From Candidatus Sulfotelmatobacter sp. (GTDB lineage: Bacteria; Acidobacteriota; Terriglobia; Terriglobales; SbA1), in assembly GCA_030151135.1 (NCBI GenBank), contig JASLEQ010000766.1, positions 1 to 7,933 of the forward strand: a stretch of 7,933 bases of DNA, in the 5' to 3' direction. Both the position numbers and the translations under genes were made by a program. Below, piece after piece: positions 5,198 through 7,933 of the stretch (within the stretch, counting starts at the first letter, position 1; every line of letters starts with the position of its first letter). Under the pieces are notes generated by a model. The model saw nothing but the letters and a program-made list of their open reading frames with translations. It had not been told where the DNA came from and made no database searches.

Positions 5198-7315
5198 CTA
5201 GTTCGAAATTCCCATTTGAGTCAGGATCCAGGCGTAGTCAAAGGAGGCTTCGTGCAGGCGGTCATATCTCCCCGACGCGCCCCCATGGCCTGCGGGGCTC
5301 AGGTTCGTTTTGAAGATCAGGATATTGTGGTCGGTACGCATGGCTCGCATCTTCGCTACGTACTTCGCGGGCTCCCAGTACATCACCTGGCTGTCGTTGA
5401 ATGATGTTTTCACCAGCATCGCCGGATACGGCTTCGCCTCGACATTGTCGTAGGGCGAGTAGGTGATCATGTAGTCGAACGCTGCTTTCTCTTTCGGATT
5501 GCCCCACTCTTCGAATTCGCCCACGGTCAGCGGCAGGCTTTCGTCGAGCATGGTGTTGATGACATCGACGAACGGCACTCCGACCAGCGCTGCATGGAAG
5601 AGATCGGGACGCATATTGAGGACAGCGCCCATGAGCAGCCCACCCGCGCTGCGGCCTTCAATGACGAGGCGATCTTTTGATCCGTAACCGCGTTTGGTTA
5701 GATCTTCGGCGCACGCGATGAAGTCGGTGAACGTGGTTTTCTTGTTCATCATCTTGCCGGCGTCGTGCCAGGCTTTGCCCATTTCTCCGCCGCCGCGAAT
5801 GTGTGCGACCGCGACCACCACTCCGCGATCGACCATCGAGAAGTAGTTCGCGTTGAAAAAACTGTCCAGCGAAATGCCGTACGACCCGTAGCCGTACAGA
5901 TAGAGCGCGCCCTTGCCATCCAGTTGCGCCGACTTCAGACGCAGCACCGAGATCGGAACTTTCACTCCATCGGACGCCACTGCATAAATCTGCTCGACCT
6001 GATACTTCTTCGGATCGTATCCGCCAGGAACTTCTTTCTGTTTCAACAGCGTGGTCGCGCCGTTCTCCATGTTGTACGAAAATACCGACGGCGGCGTGAT
6101 CGGCGATTGATATCCGTAGCGGAAATCGGTGGTGTCGTAGACGCGGTTGACATACGGATACGCGGCGTAGGCCTGCTCGGGAAATGCGATACGCTTCGAT
6201 TGTCCGTTGCGCAGGTCGATGACGCGAATCTGCGGCAGTCCGCCTTCCCGTTCGAAGAGTACGCAGAAGTTGCGGAACATTTCCATCCCGGTGAGCATAA
6301 TTGCCGGATTCTGCGCCATGACTTCGTGCCAATTCGCGCTGCCCGGATCGGTGACGGGCGCGGTGACCAGGCGGAAATTGCGTCCCGTATCGTTGACGCG
6401 AATGTAGAACTGGTCGCCCCGGTGGTCGGGATAATATTCGACGCCAGCCTTCCGCGGTTTCATGATCTGCCAATTCCCGTCAGGCTGCTTCGCCGGAATG
6501 AATCGCGCTTCGCTCGTGGTGTGGCTGCGCGAGAGGAGAACGATGTACGCGTCACTCAGAGTCTTGTAGGCCTCGACTTCAAACTTCTCGTCAGGCTCTT
6601 CGTAAACAAGCGTGTCGGCGCCCGACGATCCCGCCGCGTGACGGTACATCCGATATTGCCGCTTCGAAGTAGCGTCTTCCTGCGTGTAGAAAATCGTCTG
6701 ATTGTCGGCCGCCCAGACGACCGATCCCACGCGCTCGGCGTGATCGGCGAGAGTCTTGCCGGTGCGCAGATCTTTGACCGCGAGATTGTACTGGCGGAAT
6801 CCCGTGTTGTCGTAAGAGTAGGCGAGCTGGTTGCCGTCAAGACTGACCGCGAAGGCCGCGATTGACATGAAGGCCTGTCCCTTGGCGAGTTCGTTCACGT
6901 CGAGCAGGATTTCTTCCGGAGCGTCCATGCTGGCCTTCTTGCGGCAGCGGATCGGGTACTGCTTGCCGGCCTCGACGCGCGTGTAATAAAAGTAGTCGCC
7001 TTCCTTGTAAGGGACCTCGACGTCGGTCTCTTTCACGTGGCTCAGCATCTCGTCATAAAGCTTTTTCTGGAACGCCTCGGTGGGCTTCATCACCGCGTCG
7101 GCGTAGGCGTTTTCGGCCTCAAGATAGGCGCGCACTTCGGGATTCGACTTCTCGCGCAGCCAAAAATAGTTGTCGGTGAGGGTGCGTCCGTTGACCTGGG
7201 TCGTGTGGGGGACTTTCTTCGCGACCGGCGGCGCGGGAAGCTGGTCGGCGGTGAGCGGGATGGCGGACAATGTGGTCATGATCAGTAGAGTGCGTCTAAA
7301 GGATAGATGATTCAT
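5198..7315 (-). CDS. Exported S9A prolyl oligopeptidase family serine peptidase, oligopeptidase B-like
   Basis: The protein is 705 aa, normal length for S9A peptidases. Residues 1-23 look like a signal peptide (MNHLSFRRT, then LLIMTTLSAIPLTA), suggesting export to the periplasm or beyond. Residues 45-75 contain the family motif DNYFWLRE. A beta-propeller spans about 85-440 and limits access to the active site. The alpha/beta-hydrolase domain occupies about 445-705. The triad is complete: Ser556 in GRSAGG, Asp641 in FNDSQVMYWEP, and His677 in GHGGASGRYDR. MLDESLPLTVGEFEEWGNP (589-607) closely matches oligopeptidase B (PtrB). In that family, acidic residues of the EFE stretch (here Glu600 and Glu602) bind the basic P1 residue, so cleavage after Arg/Lys in short peptides is the likely activity. 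GGAG lies 6 nt before the ATG. The gene appears monocistronic; a TTGACA upstream (7464-7469) lacks a clear -10 partner. Family is certain; subclass is probable. Confidence 0.95.
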   Translation of the reverse strand: MNHLSFRRTLLIMTTLSAIPLTADQLPAPPVAKKVPHTTQVNGRTLTDNYFWLREKSNPEVRAYLEAENAYADAVMKPTEAFQKKLYDEMLSHVKETDVEVPYKEGDYFYYTRVEAGKQYPIRCRKKASMDAPEEILLDVNELAKGQAFMSIAAFAVSLDGNQLAYSYDNTGFRQYNLAVKDLRTGKTLADHAERVGSVVWAADNQTIFYTQEDATSKRQYRMYRHAAGSSGADTLVYEEPDEKFEVEAYKTLSDAYIVLLSRSHTTSEARFIPAKQPDGNWQIMKPRKAGVEYYPDHRGDQFYIRVNDTGRNFRLVTAPVTDPGSANWHEVMAQNPAIMLTGMEMFRNFCVLFEREGGLPQIRVIDLRNGQSKRIAFPEQAYAAYPYVNRVYDTTDFRYGYQSPITPPSVFSYNMENGATTLLKQKEVPGGYDPKKYQVEQIYAVASDGVKVPISVLRLKSAQLDGKGALYLYGYGSYGISLDSFFNANYFSMVDRGVVVAVAHIRGGGEMGKAWHDAGKMMNKKTTFTDFIACAEDLTKRGYGSKDRLVIEGRSAGGLLMGAVLNMRPDLFHAALVGVPFVDVINTMLDESLPLTVGEFEEWGNPKEKAAFDYMITYSPYDNVEAKPYPAMLVKTSFNDSQVMYWEPAKYVAKMRAMRTDHNILIFKTNLSPAGHGGASGRYDRLHEASFDYAWILTQMGISN

Positions 7316-7722
7316 GAAAGGCTCCGGGTGCGAGTGCGGAATTCAGGGCAAGGGAGAAACGATACTCCGGTGCATGGGTCATGCGCAACGCACCGAGTTG
7401 GCGGCCATTCAGGCGTGATTTTGGCTTGGGTGGGAACACAGAACCCGGCTTCTCCCGAATTCTTGTCAAGAGGCAAAAAACACGTGAATCAAGCTAACTC
7501 AATGCAAACGCTCAGAATATAAAGTCCTGGATTTTGCCGGTCTGCCCCCTCCAATTTGCTATTCTAAAAATATAGAGACAATTTCAGAGGCGCGGCCCAT
7601 GGTCGCGCCTTTCGTGTTTTCGGGGACTTCGGAGTACAGCTGCCTCAATCGCGCGCATTGAAGTCAAAGGCGGGCCCGCGGCTGCGCAGATAAGGGATTT
7701 GAGCCAAAAGGATGTTTGAAAA
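7316..7722. other. 407-bp divergent intergenic region, no coding signal
   Basis: This region separates the peptidase gene (minus) from the nuclease-like gene (plus). It holds a perfect TCTTG-T-CAAGA palindrome at 7461-7471 that overlaps a minus-strand TTGACA, an AT-rich stretch near 7515-7523 and again at 7553-7576, a C-rich CCCCCTCC run at about 7545-7552, and the strong hairpin at 7588-7610. None of its short open frames has a convincing ribosome-binding site or protein-like composition. Confidence 0.6.
7588..7620 (+). terminator. Strong GC hairpin with T-rich tail, intrinsic terminator or sRNA 3' end
   Basis: AGGCGCG (7588-7594) pairs perfectly with CGCGCCT (7604-7610). The stem continues with a G-T wobble and two C-G pairs to give 10 bp closed by a 3-nt loop (CAT). 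The plus strand then reads TTCGTGTTTT (7611-7620), an interrupted T tract. The opposite strand has no T tract after the stem, so the orientation is plus. No gene lies upstream on the plus strand within the gap. The hairpin therefore ends either an unannotated small RNA or a premature leader transcript of the gene at 7723. Confidence 0.55.
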
Positions 7723-7933
7723 GTGAAGTATTGGGAGAAATTCAAAAGCTTCAAGGAACGCGGCGAGTGGGTCGAGCTGCAATTTATGGCGGCCGCCGCT
7801 CAGCAGTGCTTCGCCGTCAGCAAGCCTTGGGGAGACACCAAAGCCTACGACGTCGGCATCGAGCACGAGGGCAACTATCTCCGCGTGCAGGTGAAGTCCA
7901 CTAGCATGCGCGCCGGCGCCGGATACCTCTGCC
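7723..7933 (+). CDS. Putative PD-(D/E)XK nuclease-fold protein, 5' part only (cut by right edge)
   Basis: From a GTG at 7723 the frame is open for 70 codons to the window end. An in-frame stop at 7717-7719 makes this GTG the first possible start, and AAAAGGA (7706-7712) lies 10 nt upstream as a ribosome-binding site. The visible part begins MKYWEKFKSFKERGEWVELQF and shows the order expected of a PD-(D/E)XK core: a helix with Glu15/Glu18, then Asp43 in KAYDVGIEHEG, then Gln56-Val57-Lys58 in YLRVQVKS. This resembles the group-I-intron-endonuclease-like PDDEXK family (PF11645 type), many of whose members are standalone genes of unknown role. DNA cleavage activity is inferred, and the C-terminal half is outside the window. 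An overlapping 4-codon ATG frame at 7712 is probably chance. Confidence 0.68.
   Translation, partial: MKYWEKFKSFKERGEWVELQFMAAAAQQCFAVSKPWGDTKAYDVGIEHEGNYLRVQVKSTSMRAGAGYLC

Noticed and set aside
4495..5198. Two minus-strand frames (157 and 158 codons) opposite the Cys/His-rich gene
   Set aside because: They overlap each other and have shadow-like composition. The plus-strand frame has a coherent metal-binding pattern instead.
5658..6473. A 271-codon minus-strand frame overlapping the peptidase
   Set aside because: It is a shifted frame of the same gene with Arg/Ser-rich low-quality composition. The peptidase frame is continuous across it, so no frameshift is implied.
5765..6865. A 366-codon open frame on the plus strand inside the peptidase gene
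   Set aside because: It is antisense to a peptidase with complete catalytic motifs. Its translation is Arg/Val/His-rich with no recognisable domain, a usual shadow in high-GC DNA.
7712..7726. A four-codon upstream frame (ATG TTT GAA AAG TGA) overlapping the GTG start at 7723
   Set aside because: The ribosome-binding sequence AAAAGGA overlaps its ATG and is correctly placed for the GTG, so it is probably chance.
1..7933. CRISPR arrays, tRNA/rRNA genes, insertion sequences, attachment sites
   Set aside because: No regularly spaced repeats, tRNA-like cloverleaf, transposase motif or flanking direct repeats were seen.

Overview
The window looks like chromosomal DNA of an Acidobacteriota (soil-type Terriglobia/Koribacter-like) bacterium. 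The main evidence is a secreted protein of the VWFA-related family that is essentially confined to that phylum. Supporting evidence is the hopanoid enzyme HpnH, several small conserved proteins of a style typical of acidobacterial genomes, moderately high GC, and a GC-rich palindromic intergenic repeat. No phage, insertion sequence, CRISPR array, tRNA or rRNA is visible.

Layout, left to right. The 5' part of hpnH (radical SAM adenosylhopane synthase) runs off the left edge on the minus strand. Two further minus-strand genes follow: a 195-aa soluble protein of unknown function with a probable coiled-coil N-terminus (652-1239), and a 136-aa exported protein of unknown function (1303-1713) with a plausible sigma70-type promoter. 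From about 1.94 kb the strand switches to plus: a 132-147-aa conserved hypothetical protein, then a SpoIIAA/RsbV-type STAS protein whose stop codon overlaps the GTG start of a 517-aa exported VWFA-related protein (4-bp overlap, so probably translationally coupled), then a 137-aa Cys/His-rich putative zinc-binding protein. A 175-bp convergent gap carries a GC-rich perfect palindrome. Next is a large minus-strand gene for an exported S9A serine peptidase (oligopeptidase B-like, complete Ser-Asp-His triad). A 407-bp intergenic region with a very strong terminator-like hairpin precedes a plus-strand gene cut by the right edge, whose N-terminus looks like a PD-(D/E)XK nuclease-fold protein.

The genes do not form one pathway. 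The tightest functional unit is the STAS-VWFA pair, which joins a cytosolic partner-switch regulator to an exported protein. hpnH points to hopanoid membrane lipids, and the peptidase to extracytoplasmic peptide breakdown. I see no clear multi-gene novel system. The observations most worth a second look are the coupled STAS-VWFA pair with a hairpin at its translation start, the structured element at about 7.52-7.62 kb, and the uncharacterised small proteins.
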